A stretch of 64,000 nt of DNA from Rhizobium binae (GCF_017357225.1 NZ_CP071611.1:62001-126000); one strand, 5' to 3'. Shown: positions 26,780 through 36,305, numbered from the stretch's first letter. Made by a program: numbers and translations. Notes: a model not told the origin generated them from the sequence alone.

Positions 26780-28071
26780 CATCCCGTTTTGCCTCTGATC
26801 GGCAAATTGGTGCGGGCAAGCGCCATCAACATCGGTCCGATGGCAAATTCTCCCCTTTCGGCACGGCGCGTCAAGTCGCGGAGATAGCCGCCGGCGGAGT
26901 TGATGTGCCCTGACCTTTCGAGGACACAAGCGATGACGGTGGCCGCATTTTCAGGCCCCATGATCTCACAAGCCTGTTCGTAGGCCGACGGACTGACCCC
27001 GAGCATCGAACGAACGACCACCGCCGCTGCCATCAGATCGCGCCAGGAGCCAACCGAGCCCTGCGGTCCGTAGGCCGCGATCTCGGGGCAGGCCTGCAGC
27101 ACCAGGCCCAGCGGAAAGGATTTGAGCCCGCCGCTGCCGACGGAGGCAGATCTGGCATCCCGGACCTGGCCGTTCGTCTCTTCCACTTTCTGCATTCGGG
27201 CTGCCGGTTCGGCCCGACCTGCCGATCGATCGTCCGCCGTTGCGCCCTGCTTCGTTTCGAAGCTTGGTTCAAATTCAGTGATGGAATGTGGGTTTGAATT
27301 CTGTATGTGCCGCTCATAATGTGGGGCATTGCCGCTTTGATTTCGTGTTTCTTCGTGCAGTTCCAACTGATTGGTAATTTCGTCGCGCAGCAGTTCCAAT
27401 TCGTCGAGCCCGGCGGCGATCTGGGCAGCCGATGGCGAGCGTGGCAGTCGTTCGACAATATCGCGGAAATGCAGATGGATCCGACCCCAGTCGCCGGCGA
27501 CCCCCTCTTCCAGCGCCATCTCGATGAGCTTGGCAACGTCGCGACGGCATAGCGTCAGGCGCTCTCTGAGCCGTTGAAGATACAATCGTTCGGCCGCCAC
27601 CTCTGCCGCCAGTCGCTCGATCTCGTCCGCGCGCGCGAGCAGCGGCGCCAATGAGAAGCCGAATGCCTCGCGGATGTCCCCACCCTGCTCCTTGCGGGCA
27701 TAACGCTTGCCGTTCGGGCTGTCCTTGCGGATGAGCAGCCCAGCCTCGACCAGGCTCGCCAGGTGACGGCGGATCGTCTGCTCCGCCATTCCATGCGCGC
27801 GCAGGGAGAGCTGGGCGTTGGACGGGAATACGACAAGCCCATTGTCCTCGGAGAGCTCTCCCTTGGGATAAAAGCTTAGCAGCGCGTTGAGGATGGCGAG
27901 CGCCCGGTCGGTGATGCCGAGCAGCGGCTTGGCCTCACACAGGGCGCGGTAGAGTTTCCACTTGTCGATCGATTGGCCGGGCTCGATTCTTCGGGCCGCC
28001 GCCTGGCTTGCCAACATGCCAAACGTCATCAGCCGCCGCCCGAAGGGCGTCGTCACATTTCCACTTTCCAT
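26779..28071 (-). CDS. repC: Plasmid replication initiator RepC
   Basis: A 430-residue RepC, the initiator that is rate-limiting for repABC plasmid replication and acts on an origin inside its own gene. The N-terminus (MESGNVTTPFGRR) and the winged-helix region (LRAHGMAEQTIRRHLASLVE) are characteristic. The C-terminal domain contains SPSAYEQACEIMGPENAATV and GGYLRDLTRRAERGEF. ATG 28071, after GAAGGCGAAG, was preferred over TTG 28089. It is third in repABC and separated from repB by the antisense-RNA region. Confidence 0.95.
   Translation of the reverse strand: MESGNVTTPFGRRLMTFGMLASQAAARRIEPGQSIDKWKLYRALCEAKPLLGITDRALAILNALLSFYPKGELSEDNGLVVFPSNAQLSLRAHGMAEQTIRRHLASLVEAGLLIRKDSPNGKRYARKEQGGDIREAFGFSLAPLLARADEIERLAAEVAAERLYLQRLRERLTLCRRDVAKLIEMALEEGVAGDWGRIHLHFRDIVERLPRSPSAAQIAAGLDELELLRDEITNQLELHEETRNQSGNAPHYERHIQNSNPHSITEFEPSFETKQGATADDRSAGRAEPAARMQKVEETNGQVRDARSASVGSGGLKSFPLGLVLQACPEIAAYGPQGSVGSWRDLMAAAVVVRSMLGVSPSAYEQACEIMGPENAATVIACVLERSGHINSAGGYLRDLTRRAERGEFAIGPMLMALARTNLPIRGKTG
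27245..27385. other. AT-rich segment inside repC, candidate oriV
   Basis: This part of repC is visibly richer in A and T than its surroundings. It includes an inverted repeat TTCAAA (27268-27273) and TTTGAA (27293-27298). In several repABC plasmids the replication origin lies in an AT-rich part of repC. The position here is inferred. Confidence 0.45.
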
Positions 28072-28130
28072 TTTCTTCGCCTTCTTCAAGGCAAAAGATC
28101 ACGGCTCACCAAATTCGGTGCCAAAGACTC

Positions 28131-28159
28131 TTGACTATGATTCGCGGAAATGTGATTCT
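28131..28159 (+). promoter_or_regulatory. Promoter of the repABC antisense RNA
   Basis: TTGACT (28131-28136) and GATTCT (28154-28159) are 17 bases apart and face away from repC. They match the conserved position of the ctRNA promoter between repB and repC. Confidence 0.65.
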
Positions 28160-28165
28160 CTGGGT

Positions 28166-28218
28166 GTCTAGATCAGAGAGGGCTTCCGCGACGGCAACGT
28201 TCGGGGGCCTTTTCTTTT
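28166..28218 (+). ncRNA. Counter-transcribed RNA (incA-type) in the repB-repC gap
   Basis: An antisense RNA of about 50 nt lies in the 149-base gap between repB and repC, as in other repABC plasmids, where it pairs with the repC leader and lowers RepC synthesis. It starts just after the promoter at 28131-28159. It ends in a terminator whose arms are 28179-28188 and 28202-28210, with a T-rich tail TTTTCTTTT. The exact ends are inferred. Confidence 0.75.
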
Positions 28219-28220
28219 GC

Positions 28221-29270
28221 TTATTGATCTCCGTTCTTCGTCGAATCCTGTGTCTTCTCGAACGCCTCGTAGAGGCGATCCAGATTGCTGGCGATGTAGG
28301 CTCCAAAGGCGGATGCCTTTTCTGCCTTCAGCGCGATGGTGAACTGCTTTCCATCATCCTTGATCTTCGCCTTGACGGCTCCGTCCTGGCGCTGCCAAGC
28401 GCGAGCTACGGGCTGAAGCGCAGCGGTGGACGAGGGTTGATGCTTCCTGCTGATGAAGGCAACGAGCATGTCGAAGCGGGCATCCGGCTCCGCCGTCTCG
28501 AACTCCACCGACCTGGTGAACTCGATCGCCCGAGCGGCGATGTTTTCTGTCTCGAATTTCACAGAAAGATCATGCCAGCGGTCACGGCCGGTGGTCTTGG
28601 CCGCGCCGATCGCAGCCAAGACTTCGGCTGGAATCCGCTTGGTGACGGACAGCATCTTGGAAACCGTGGTCTTGTCGGCGCCGAGGGCCGACATGATCGT
28701 ATCCCTGTCGAAGCCCAACGTGTCGAGCCGGTCGGCGAACATCGTCCTCTCGATGAAGGACAAATCGGCGCGCGCCGAATTCTCCTGTCCCTGAGCAATG
28801 ACGTGGTCGCGATCGTCTAGCTTCTTGACCACCGCGCGGACGGGCCGGCCGAGCTCTTTTGCAGCGCGGGCGCGGCGATGCCCGAAGGCGATCTGATATC
28901 GGCCGTCTTTCTCGGGATGCGGACGCACGAGGATCGGCGAATCCTGGCCGCGCAGACGAATCGCCTCGACCAGCTCGCGGAACTGCTCGTCGGTATGGAC
29001 CAGCCGATCCGTCACGAAGGAATCTTCGATCAGCCCGGGATCGAGATCGACCACCGTCTCGCCGCTCGCCAACTGCTCTTCGATCACCTTGGCGGCATCC
29101 GCCTTCGCAGCCAGTGCATCAATGCTGCGCGTGACGGCCCCGAGAGCGCCGATCCCTTTATAGGTGATGTGCTGCCTCTCATCGCGATGGGTCGGCTCAT
29201 CCTCGTTGTTTACCGCAGTAAACTTCTTGGAGTCGTCCATCAGGCCAGAAAGGAGATTCTTACGCGCCAT
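28221..29270 (-). CDS. repB: Plasmid partition protein RepB (ParB family)
   Basis: A 349-residue ParB-type centromere-binding protein. The N-terminal ParB/Srx domain contains RPHPEKDGRYQIAFGHRRAR (about 118-137). The helix-turn-helix region reads MSALGADKTTVSKMLSVTKR. It binds the parS sites and works with RepA. The start ATG 29270 lies 42 bases after repA. One parS copy lies within its first 21 codons, so its N-terminal residues are encoded by a centromere site. Confidence 0.95.
   Translation of the reverse strand: MARKNLLSGLMDDSKKFTAVNNEDEPTHRDERQHITYKGIGALGAVTRSIDALAAKADAAKVIEEQLASGETVVDLDPGLIEDSFVTDRLVHTDEQFRELVEAIRLRGQDSPILVRPHPEKDGRYQIAFGHRRARAAKELGRPVRAVVKKLDDRDHVIAQGQENSARADLSFIERTMFADRLDTLGFDRDTIMSALGADKTTVSKMLSVTKRIPAEVLAAIGAAKTTGRDRWHDLSVKFETENIAARAIEFTRSVEFETAEPDARFDMLVAFISRKHQPSSTAALQPVARAWQRQDGAVKAKIKDDGKQFTIALKAEKASAFGAYIASNLDRLYEAFEKTQDSTKNGDQ
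29208..29223. promoter_or_regulatory. parS site 1 (inside the repB 5' end)
   Basis: GTTTACCGCAGTAAAC fits the repABC centromere pattern GTT-N4-GC-N4-AAC. It lies inside the repB coding sequence. An identical 16-mer lies 82 bases away at 29290. Confidence 0.85.
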
Positions 29271-29289
29271 CAGCCATCTCCCCGCCCCT

Positions 29290-29305
29290 GTTTACCGCAG
29301 TAAAC
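29290..29305. promoter_or_regulatory. parS site 2 (repA-repB gap)
   Basis: An identical copy of GTTTACCGCAGTAAAC lies in the 42-base gap between repA and repB. Two identical copies so close together support a centromere bound by RepB. The variable bases should define incompatibility with other plasmids. Confidence 0.85.
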
Positions 29306-29312
29306 TTCCTGA

Positions 29313-30527
29313 TCATTTCCGCCCCCACGCCTTGTGGATCAGATCGACAATTTCGGTGTTGACCGCATCCATTGCCTCCATGGCGCGGTCGTAGGTCGCC
29401 CGGGTAAACTGACTTCGCTCGACCTCATAAAGCGTCTGGTTGGTCATCGCCGCATCTGAAATCGCCACGCTGCGCAACATCGGATTGGTGAGCACGTGGT
29501 TCTTGAACATCGACCGCATGAAGGCGACCATCTGTGTCTGCGGCCCATCCTGTGGATCGTAGCGGGTCACGAGATACCGCAGCCAGTCGAGGTGCATGTT
29601 GCCGCCGGCGCCCTTCAGCGTGTTCAGCACTTCACCAAGCATCTGCAGGAACTGGCACATCGACATGACATCGAGCATCTGCGGATGAACGGTGATCAGG
29701 ACCGCCGTCGCGCCGCAAATGGCGCTCATCGTCAAAAAGCCGAGTTGGGGAGGGCAGTCGATGATGACGACGTCGTAGTCGTCGGCGACCGAAGAAAGCG
29801 CCTCGTCCAGCCGCGCGAAGAAGACGCGTCCATAGTCGCCTGCCTTGCCCTGAGCGAGGACCCGGGGCGTGTCATGCTCGAATTCCATCAGCTCGAGGTT
29901 GCCCGGCACCAAATGAAGGTTCGGGAAATTGGTCGGCCGGATCACCTCCCGCAGCGGCCTCCGCCGATCGTCGTAGCGAATGGCGGCGTAGAGCGTCTCG
30001 TTCTCGTTGACGTCGAACTCCGGCTGAAAGCCGTGGATGGCCGAGAGAGACGCCTGCGGGTCGAGATCGACGGCAAGGACGCGGTGACCTGTCAGGGCGA
30101 GGTGCTGGGCAAGATGCGCCGCACTTGTCGTCTTGCCGCTACCGCCCTTGAAGTTGACGACGGCGACGACCTGCAGATGTTCGTGGCCGCGGCGATGGCG
30201 CACATAATGTGTTCCGGCGCGAGCATTGTGCTCGAGGAAGGCGCGCATCTCCTCCATCTGTTCCGCGGTGTAGGACCGACGGCCCGACGGCGTAACCTGG
30301 GGGAGGGCACCCTTGCCCTCCAGCGACAGATTGCGAAGATAGCCGCTGGTCACGCCGAGAAACCGCGCCACTTCGGCAAGCTGAAATTCCCTGAGCCCCT
30401 TCAGCGCGCGCGGCGGAAACATCTCGAGTCGATGCTGCTTCAGCTTGTCGGATAGTTCCTGCGCCTGACCGATGATCAACTGATCGACCTCGGAAATTGC
30501 TTTCTCTATTTGCGGTGCCATATTCAT
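29313..30527 (-). CDS. repA: Plasmid partition ATPase RepA (ParA family)
   Basis: A 404-residue ParA-type ATPase with an N-terminal DNA-binding region (QLAEVARFLGVTSGYLRNLS, about 48-67). It has the deviant Walker A KGGSGKTT (about 129) and Walker B VVIIDCPPQLGFLT. It segregates the plasmid with RepB and usually represses the repABC operon. ATG 30527 follows only a weak ribosome site, and a hairpin lies 12 bases upstream, so RepA translation may be limited. Confidence 0.95.
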   Translation of the reverse strand: MNMAPQIEKAISEVDQLIIGQAQELSDKLKQHRLEMFPPRALKGLREFQLAEVARFLGVTSGYLRNLSLEGKGALPQVTPSGRRSYTAEQMEEMRAFLEHNARAGTHYVRHRRGHEHLQVVAVVNFKGGSGKTTSAAHLAQHLALTGHRVLAVDLDPQASLSAIHGFQPEFDVNENETLYAAIRYDDRRRPLREVIRPTNFPNLHLVPGNLELMEFEHDTPRVLAQGKAGDYGRVFFARLDEALSSVADDYDVVIIDCPPQLGFLTMSAICGATAVLITVHPQMLDVMSMCQFLQMLGEVLNTLKGAGGNMHLDWLRYLVTRYDPQDGPQTQMVAFMRSMFKNHVLTNPMLRSVAISDAAMTNQTLYEVERSQFTRATYDRAMEAMDAVNTEIVDLIHKAWGRK

Positions 30528-30910
30528 GGAAATCTCGAAAATGCGATTTAAAAGCTCTACGCGCTTTGAAACCGCATTTAGCGCCGATTCTGGAGGAGTG
30601 GCAAGGCAAATAGGGTTAACAAGACCCTATGAAGAAGTTGTCCAATCTTTTTCAAGCACTTGCCCAAGCGAGCGGACCCTTGGTCCGTACGGCAATCGCG
30701 CATTCACAGGCCGAATCGGACGAGGCCAGGCTGCAACAATGGCATTGTACCGAAATCGCAACGTCGAGCATGCAAACCTTTGACGTAAGCCCGGCCCGTC
30801 GGGACGATGGAGCGTCGCATGCCAGAAAGGCGTGCCGCGGCTGGCCGGCCAGCCGCGGCTTGGCAAATGACCTAGATCTGAACTCACACGAGAGTTGCCG
30901 GTCTGTCCGT
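30528..30910. other. repABC promoter and operator region
   Basis: A 383-base gap between the XRE gene and repA, both on the minus strand. It contains a nested hairpin at 30539-30579 (outer arms AAATGCG/CGCATTT, inner arms AAAGC/GCTTT) and the perfect inverted repeat ATAGGGT-N7-ACCCTAT at 30610-30630. Both are upstream of repA and are candidates for RepA operator binding or leader control. The part nearer the XRE gene shows nothing I recognise. Confidence 0.55.
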
Positions 30911-31369
30911 TTACTCCCCGAGCGGATGGGAGATATCCGCGGTGGAGGCCGCGGCTGTCGGACCGCGGCTTTCCGCCTGGCCCATCGCCGTCACCAGTGC
31001 GATGATCGTTTCACGGATGTCGGGATCGGCGATCTTCAGAAAGGCACGATTGAGCACCAGTCCCTCTTTGGTTTGCAGGAATTCGGCAACCGGATCGGTA
31101 TGGTTCGGTCCACCCAGCCCTCGCACCGCCAACCGCTCGGAGTCGCCCTGCTCGAAAAAAAAGCTCGGTGACGTGTGAAGCACCTCGGCGATCCGCTGCA
31201 ATCGACTCGCGCCGATGCGATTGATGCCCTTCTCGTATTTCTGAACCTGCTGAAAGGTCACGCCGATCTGCTCGGCAAGCCGCTCCTGGCTCATTCCGAG
31301 CAATTGCCGCCGCGTTCTGATGCGCGCTCCGACATAGCTGTCTATGGCATTTGGTGTCTTGACATTCAT
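30911..31369 (-). CDS. XRE-family regulator, PraR-like
   Basis: A 152-residue helix-turn-helix regulator. The Cro/CI-type domain is at about residues 14-70 (RIRTRRQLLGMSQERLAEQI then TFQQVQKYEKGINRIGASRL), and the C-terminal part is less conserved. It resembles PraR/PhrR-type rhizobial regulators. It lies upstream of repABC on the same strand, 383 bases from repA. A link to plasmid copy control is possible, but nothing in the sequence proves it. Confidence 0.85.
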   Translation of the reverse strand: MNVKTPNAIDSYVGARIRTRRQLLGMSQERLAEQIGVTFQQVQKYEKGINRIGASRLQRIAEVLHTSPSFFFEQGDSERLAVRGLGGPNHTDPVAEFLQTKEGLVLNRAFLKIADPDIRETIIALVTAMGQAESRGPTAAASTADISHPLGE

Positions 31370-31722
31370 CGCGTATTTTCAGCCTCGATTGCATTTCAAC
31401 CTGGGCTAGCTGTAGTGCCCCTGTGAGTGGTTTGCCACGGGTGTTTTCACATAGCAAACGACATATGCGATGATCCCGGCTGACTGTGGTATGAAAACCC
31501 CCATCGCAAAGACGGGCGAGCGTGCAAGAACCCGCTCGACCGAAGCAAAATCGAACAAAAGCCGTACCAATCCTGGAGAAACCGGGCTGGTGATTGCGGC
31601 CAGGCGTGGGTTAAATGCTTTTCAGCGACCGTCGCTCGACAGTCTTGCCAGCCCCGATCGCCGCAAATCCATAGAAAACGACGCAGTACGGCACCGATCG
31701 TGCCCGTTCAGGAGAGATATTG
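31370..31722. other. 353-base gap between divergent XRE and Fsr genes
   Basis: Presumably holds the promoters of both divergent genes. I see no strong operator, RNA gene or repeat in it. Plus-strand frames running into the fsr-like gene look non-coding. Confidence 0.4.
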
Positions 31723-32925
31723 ATGGCAACCGTTGCCGAAGGCGCGCCGCGTTTCGAAAAAACGACGATGTCCATTCTGATGGCGGTCAGCTTCTGTCAT
31801 ATGCTGAACGACATCATGCAGTCGCTGCTCGCCTCGCTCTACCCGCTGTTCAAGGCAAATTACGACCTGGACTTCGTGCAGATCGGCCTCCTTACCATGA
31901 CATTTCAGGTCACCGCTTCACTGCTACAGCCGATGGTCGGGATCGTCACCGATCGCTGGCCGATGCCCTATTCTCTGCCGGTCGGCATGGCGAGCACCTT
32001 TTGCGGTCTCATTCTGCTCGGCAACGCCAGCAGTTTCGCATTGCTGCTGCTGGCAGCAAGCCTGATCGGCTTCGGTTCGGCGGTCTTCCATCCGGAGTCC
32101 TCGCGTGTTGCCCGTCTTGCCTCCGGCGGTCGCCACGGTTTTGCGCAGTCCTTTTTCCAGGTCGGCGGCAATGCCGGCCAGGCGATCGGTCCGCTGCTCG
32201 CCGCCTTCATCGTGCTGCCGCTCGGGCAGCACAGCGTCTCCTGGTTTGCCGCCATCGCCATGGTCGGCATGATCGTACTGAGCTGGGTGGGCAACTGGTA
32301 CATGAGCCATAGGCGCCAGAACGCCAGCAGGCCTGCCGTCAGTCGAACCCTGCCGCTGCCGCAGAACAGAGTCGTCTGGGCGCTGCTGATCCTCGTGCTG
32401 CTGACGGCAACGAAGAATGTCTACATGGCGAGCGTATCCAGCTACTTCACCTTCTATGTCATCGACAAGTTCGAACTCAGCGTGCAGCAGGCGCAGCTGA
32501 TGCTCTTCCTGTTCCTCGGCTCGGTCGCCGTCGGCACTTTCCTCGGTGGACCGATCGGCGATCGCTTCGGCGCCCGTTTCGTCATCTGGTTTTCGATCCT
32601 CGGCGTCATTCCCTTCGCATTGCTGCTTCCGTATGCGAATCTTTTCTGGACGGGCGTGCTCAGCGTCGTCATCGGCCTGATCTTCGCTTCGGCATTTTCG
32701 GCGATCGTCGTCTTTGCCCAGGAGCTGGTGCCCGGCCGCGTCGGTCTGATTGCCGGCGTTTACTTCGGCTTCGCGTTCGGGGCAGGGGGGCTTGGTGCGG
32801 CTTTGCTCGGTGATTTTGCCGATACGCACGGCATCGACTTCGTCTACCGCGTCTGCTCCTACCTGCCATTGCTCGGCCTGCTGACGATCTTGCTGCCGCG
32901 CATCCCGAAGCAAAAGCGGGCCTGA
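31723..32925 (+). CDS. Fosmidomycin-resistance-type MFS transporter (Fsr-like)
   Basis: A 400-residue inner-membrane transporter with 12 helices. The N-terminus MSILMAVSFCHMLNDIMQSL, followed by LYPLFKANYDLDFVQIGLLT, is the Fsr-type MFS signature. FHPESSRVARLASGGRHGFA and FLGGPIGDRFGARF are further landmarks. The family exports fosmidomycin or related small molecules; the natural substrate is unknown. ATG 31723 follows GGAGAG by 6 bases. Confidence 0.88.
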   Translation: MATVAEGAPRFEKTTMSILMAVSFCHMLNDIMQSLLASLYPLFKANYDLDFVQIGLLTMTFQVTASLLQPMVGIVTDRWPMPYSLPVGMASTFCGLILLGNASSFALLLLAASLIGFGSAVFHPESSRVARLASGGRHGFAQSFFQVGGNAGQAIGPLLAAFIVLPLGQHSVSWFAAIAMVGMIVLSWVGNWYMSHRRQNASRPAVSRTLPLPQNRVVWALLILVLLTATKNVYMASVSSYFTFYVIDKFELSVQQAQLMLFLFLGSVAVGTFLGGPIGDRFGARFVIWFSILGVIPFALLLPYANLFWTGVLSVVIGLIFASAFSAIVVFAQELVPGRVGLIAGVYFGFAFGAGGLGAALLGDFADTHGIDFVYRVCSYLPLLGLLTILLPRIPKQKRA

Positions 32926-33005
32926 GGCCATCTAATTCTTCTAAGGCTGTATCGCATCAGGCGCCTGTGAAATGATAAGGTGCGATGAATGAGCCGGAGG
33001 AAAGC

Positions 33006-35144
33006 ATGACGAAGAAGACGCTGTCGGATTGGGCGGAGCTTGCGCAGAAGGAGCTGCGTGCCTCGCCCGAAACGCTGACCTGGCAGACGCCGGAAGGCAT
33101 TGCCGTCAAGCCGCTCTACACGGCCGAAGATCTCGAAGGCGCTGCCCACCTCGGCTCGCTTCCCGGTTTTTCGCCTTTTACCCGCGGCCCGCGCGCCACG
33201 ATGTATGCCGGCCGGCCATGGACGATCCGCCAATATGCCGGCTTCTCCACGGCAGAGGAATCGAATGCCTTCTACCGTCGCAATCTGGCCGCCGGCCAGA
33301 AGGGCCTGTCGGTCGCCTTCGATCTGGCCACCCATCGCGGTTATGACAGCGATCATCCTCGCGTCGAAGGCGATGTCGGCAAGGCGGGCGTTGCAATCGA
33401 TAGCGTCGAAGACATGAAGATCCTGTTCGACGGCATTCCGCTCGGCGACATGTCGGTTTCGATGACCATGAACGGCGCCGTCATTCCGATCCTCGCCTCC
33501 TTCATCGTCGCCGGCGAAGAGCAGGGCGTGCCGAGGGCCGAGCTGTCGGGAACCATTCAGAACGACATTCTCAAGGAGTTCATGGTCCGCAACACCTATA
33601 TCTATCCGCCCGAGCCCTCGATGCGGATCGTTGCCGACATCATCGAATATACCGCAAGGGAAATGCCGAAATTCAACTCGATCTCGATCTCCGGCTACCA
33701 CATGCAGGAGGCCGGCGCGACGCTCGTCCAGGAACTGGCCTTTACGCTGGCCGACGGCCGCGAATATGTCAGGGCCGCGATCGCCAAGGGTCTCAACGTC
33801 GATGATTTTGCCGGAAGGCTCTCCTTCTTCTTCGCGATCGGCATGAATTTCTTTATGGAGGCGGCAAAACTCCGCGCCGCCCGGCTGCTCTGGACCCGGA
33901 TCATGGAGGAGTTTCAGCCGAGGATGGCATCCTCGCTGATGCTGCGCACCCATTGCCAGACCTCCGGCGTCTCGCTGCAGGAGCAGGATCCCTATAACAA
34001 CATCGTCCGCACCGCCTTCGAGGCGATGTCGGCCGTGCTCGGCGGCACGCAGTCGCTGCACACCAATTCCTTCGACGAGGCGATCGCGCTGCCGACGGAA
34101 TTTTCCGCCCGCATCGCCCGCAACACCCAGCTGATCCTCCAGCATGAGACCGGTGTGACCAAGGTGGTCGATCCGCTGGCAGGTTCCTATTATGTCGAGA
34201 GCCTGACAAAGGAACTTGCCGACAAGGCCTGGGCGCTGATCGAGGAGGTGAAAGCACTCGGCGGCATGACGAAAGCCGTCAATGAGGGCTTGCCGAAGCG
34301 GCTGATCGAGGAAGCGGCCGCGCGCCGCCAGGCTGCTGTCGACAAGGGCGAAGAAGTCATCGTCGGCGTCAATCGCTACAGGCTCGACAACGAGCAGCCG
34401 ATCGACATTCTGGAGATCGACAATAGCGCGGTGCGCATTGCGCAGATCAAACGCATCGAGGAAACCAAGCGCCGCCGCGACGGCAACGCCGTGCGCGAAA
34501 CGCTGGCCGTCCTGGCCGAGACCGCGCGCAGCGGCCGCGGCAACCTGCTCGAAGCCGCGATCGAAGCGGCCCGGGCCCGGGCCACCGTCGGCGAGATATC
34601 GGACGCCATGCGCGCTGCCTTCGGCGACCATGCCGCAACACCCGAGGTCATCACGGGCATCTATGGCGAGGCCTATGATAACGAGCCAGAACTCGCCGTC
34701 CTCAAGGAGCGCATGACGGAGGTCACGGAAGCGATGGGGCGCCGGCCGAAAATCATGGTCGCCAAGCTCGGCCAGGACGGGCATGACCGGGGCGCCAAGG
34801 TTATCGCCTCGGCTTTCGGCGATATCGGCTTCGATGTGCTCGCCGGTCTGCTGTTTCAGACGCCGGACGAGGCAGTCGAGATGGCGGTCGGCGAAAAGGT
34901 CAACGTCGTCGGCGTCTCGTCCTTAGCGGCCGGTCACCGGACGCTGCTGCCGCAGCTGGTCGACAGGCTGAGGGAAAAGGGCGGTGGCGATATCATCGTC
35001 GTCTGCGGCGGCGTCATCCCGCGGCAGGACTATGAGTTCCTGCACGAACACGGCGTTGCGGCAGTGTTCGGTCCGGGCACAAACGTCCTCGAGGCGGCCA
35101 ATTCCGTCCTCGACCTGCTGCAGGGCAGGCGGCGGAACCAGTAG
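33006..35144 (+). CDS. scpA: Methylmalonyl-CoA mutase, single-chain type
   Basis: A 712-residue adenosylcobalamin enzyme that interconverts methylmalonyl-CoA and succinyl-CoA. The N-terminal TIM barrel contains [20 protein letters not shown] and [20 protein letters not shown]. The C-terminal cobalamin domain carries the DxHxxG motif ([13 protein letters not shown], about 591-603). The length matches the catalytic subunit alone, as in rhizobial BhbA. ATG 33006 lies 5 bases after GGAGG. No epimerase, propionyl-CoA carboxylase or MeaB-type chaperone gene is adjacent, so its partners lie elsewhere. Confidence 0.95.
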   Translation: MTKKTLSDWAELAQKELRASPETLTWQTPEGIAVKPLYTAEDLEGAAHLGSLPGFSPFTRGPRATMYAGRPWTIRQYAGFSTAEESNAFYRRNLAAGQKGLSVAFDLATHRGYDSDHPRVEGDVGKAGVAIDSVEDMKILFDGIPLGDMSVSMTMNGAVIPILASFIVAGEEQGVPRAELSGTIQNDILKEFMVRNTYIYPPEPSMRIVADIIEYTAREMPKFNSISISGYHMQEAGATLVQELAFTLADGREYVRAAIAKGLNVDDFAGRLSFFFAIGMNFFMEAAKLRAARLLWTRIMEEFQPRMASSLMLRTHCQTSGVSLQEQDPYNNIVRTAFEAMSAVLGGTQSLHTNSFDEAIALPTEFSARIARNTQLILQHETGVTKVVDPLAGSYYVESLTKELADKAWALIEEVKALGGMTKAVNEGLPKRLIEEAAARRQAAVDKGEEVIVGVNRYRLDNEQPIDILEIDNSAVRIAQIKRIEETKRRRDGNAVRETLAVLAETARSGRGNLLEAAIEAARARATVGEISDAMRAAFGDHAATPEVITGIYGEAYDNEPELAVLKERMTEVTEAMGRRPKIMVAKLGQDGHDRGAKVIASAFGDIGFDVLAGLLFQTPDEAVEMAVGEKVNVVGVSSLAAGHRTLLPQLVDRLREKGGGDIIVVCGGVIPRQDYEFLHEHGVAAVFGPGTNVLEAANSVLDLLQGRRRNQ

Positions 35145-36305
35145 TTACAGCAATCCGCGCTTCGCCAGATTGCCCATCAGCGCCGAAATGCCGAAGGTCC
35201 AGGGCGGGCATTCGGTGGAGAGGCGCACGGTATTGACGAGAGCGCCGAGCCCCGCCGAGGAAATCTCGACGACATCGCCGATCTTGTGCGTGAAGCCCTG
35301 CTTCGGCGCGTCGCGATCCTGCGTCGGTGCAAACAGCGTGCCGAGAAAGAGCATGAACCCGTCGGGATATTGATGATGGGACCCGAGCGTCTGTTTGACG
35401 AGATCGGTCGGATCGCGGCTGATCTGCGACATCGAGCTCTTGCCATGGAGCACGAAGCCATCTCGACCGGTGACCTTCAGGTCAAGTTCGGCCTTGCGCA
35501 CGTTATCCAGATCGTAACCGGCATCGAACAGGCGGACGAAAGGACCAATCGAGCAGGAGGCGTTATTGTCCTTGGCCTTCCCGAGTAGCAGCGCCGAGCG
35601 GCCCTCGACGTCACGCAGGTTGACGTCGTTGCCGAGCGTCACGCCCTTGATCTCGCCGCGGCCGTTGACCGCAAGCACGATTTCCGGCTCGGGATTGTTC
35701 CAGGTCGAGATCGGATGCAGACCGACATCCGCACCCCAGCCGACGGAAGACAGCACGGGCGCCTTGGTGAAAACCTCGGCATCGGGGCCAATTCCGACTT
35801 CCAGATATTGCGACCACATGCCCTCGTCGATGAGGGCCTGCTTGACCTTGGCGGCCTCGGGCGAACCGGCCCTGAGATTGGTGAGGCTGCCGCCGATCAG
35901 CGTGCTGACGCGTTCGCGGATCGAGGCGGCGCGATCGGGATTGCCGGCCGCCTTCTCCTCAATGACGCGCTCGATCATTGATTGGGCGAAGGTAACCCCG
36001 CAGGCCTTGACCGCCTGCAGATCGGCGGGCGCCAGTAGATAGGGACGCGCCGTGTCCGGCGCTCCCGTACTATTGCCGGCGATCTCCTCCAAGGAGCCGA
36101 CCGCCTTGCCCTTTGCGGCGCGGACGAAGCCGGCGGCATCCTGTTTTTCGAGCAGGGCGCTCAGCGTCGGCGCGTCGCGCGAGGTAATGTCGACCAGCAT
36201 CCCCTCGCGAAGCGTTACGATGCTCGGGCCGGCAGCCTCGGGGCTCCAGACGCGGCCGACGAAAAGACCAGCCGAGGCAGCGGCATCGAGAAGGGAATGA
36301 GACAT
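35145..36305 (-). CDS. Fumarylacetoacetate hydrolase family protein
   Basis: A 386-residue protein with a C-terminal FAH fold (about 180-380). The metal-binding region includes NPEPEIVLAVNGRGEIKGVT and NDVNLRDVEGRSALLLGKAK. Members hydrolyse or dehydrate 2-keto acids with a C-C bond next to the carbonyl, such as sugar-acid catabolites. It diverges from the two Gfo/Idh oxidoreductases across a gap containing a palindrome, so all three may belong to one sugar or polyol pathway. ATG 36305 follows GGAGG. Confidence 0.82.
   Translation of the reverse strand: MSHSLLDAAASAGLFVGRVWSPEAAGPSIVTLREGMLVDITSRDAPTLSALLEKQDAAGFVRAAKGKAVGSLEEIAGNSTGAPDTARPYLLAPADLQAVKACGVTFAQSMIERVIEEKAAGNPDRAASIRERVSTLIGGSLTNLRAGSPEAAKVKQALIDEGMWSQYLEVGIGPDAEVFTKAPVLSSVGWGADVGLHPISTWNNPEPEIVLAVNGRGEIKGVTLGNDVNLRDVEGRSALLLGKAKDNNASCSIGPFVRLFDAGYDLDNVRKAELDLKVTGRDGFVLHGKSSMSQISRDPTDLVKQTLGSHHQYPDGFMLFLGTLFAPTQDRDAPKQGFTHKIGDVVEISSAGLGALVNTVRLSTECPPWTFGISALMGNLAKRGLL

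Noticed and set aside
28103..28121. TTGGCACCGAATTTGG on the minus strand as a sigma-54 promoter for repC
   Set aside because: It lacks the GC at -12 and repC is normally transcribed from the repA promoter. The resemblance is probably chance.
30629..31171. Plus-strand frame upstream of repA overlapping the XRE gene
   Set aside because: It has no recognisable domain and lies opposite a clear helix-turn-helix gene.
31470..32312. Plus-strand frame overlapping the Fsr-like gene
   Set aside because: The overlapping frame 31723-32925 has clear MFS motifs and a good ribosome site; this one becomes arginine-rich in the overlap.
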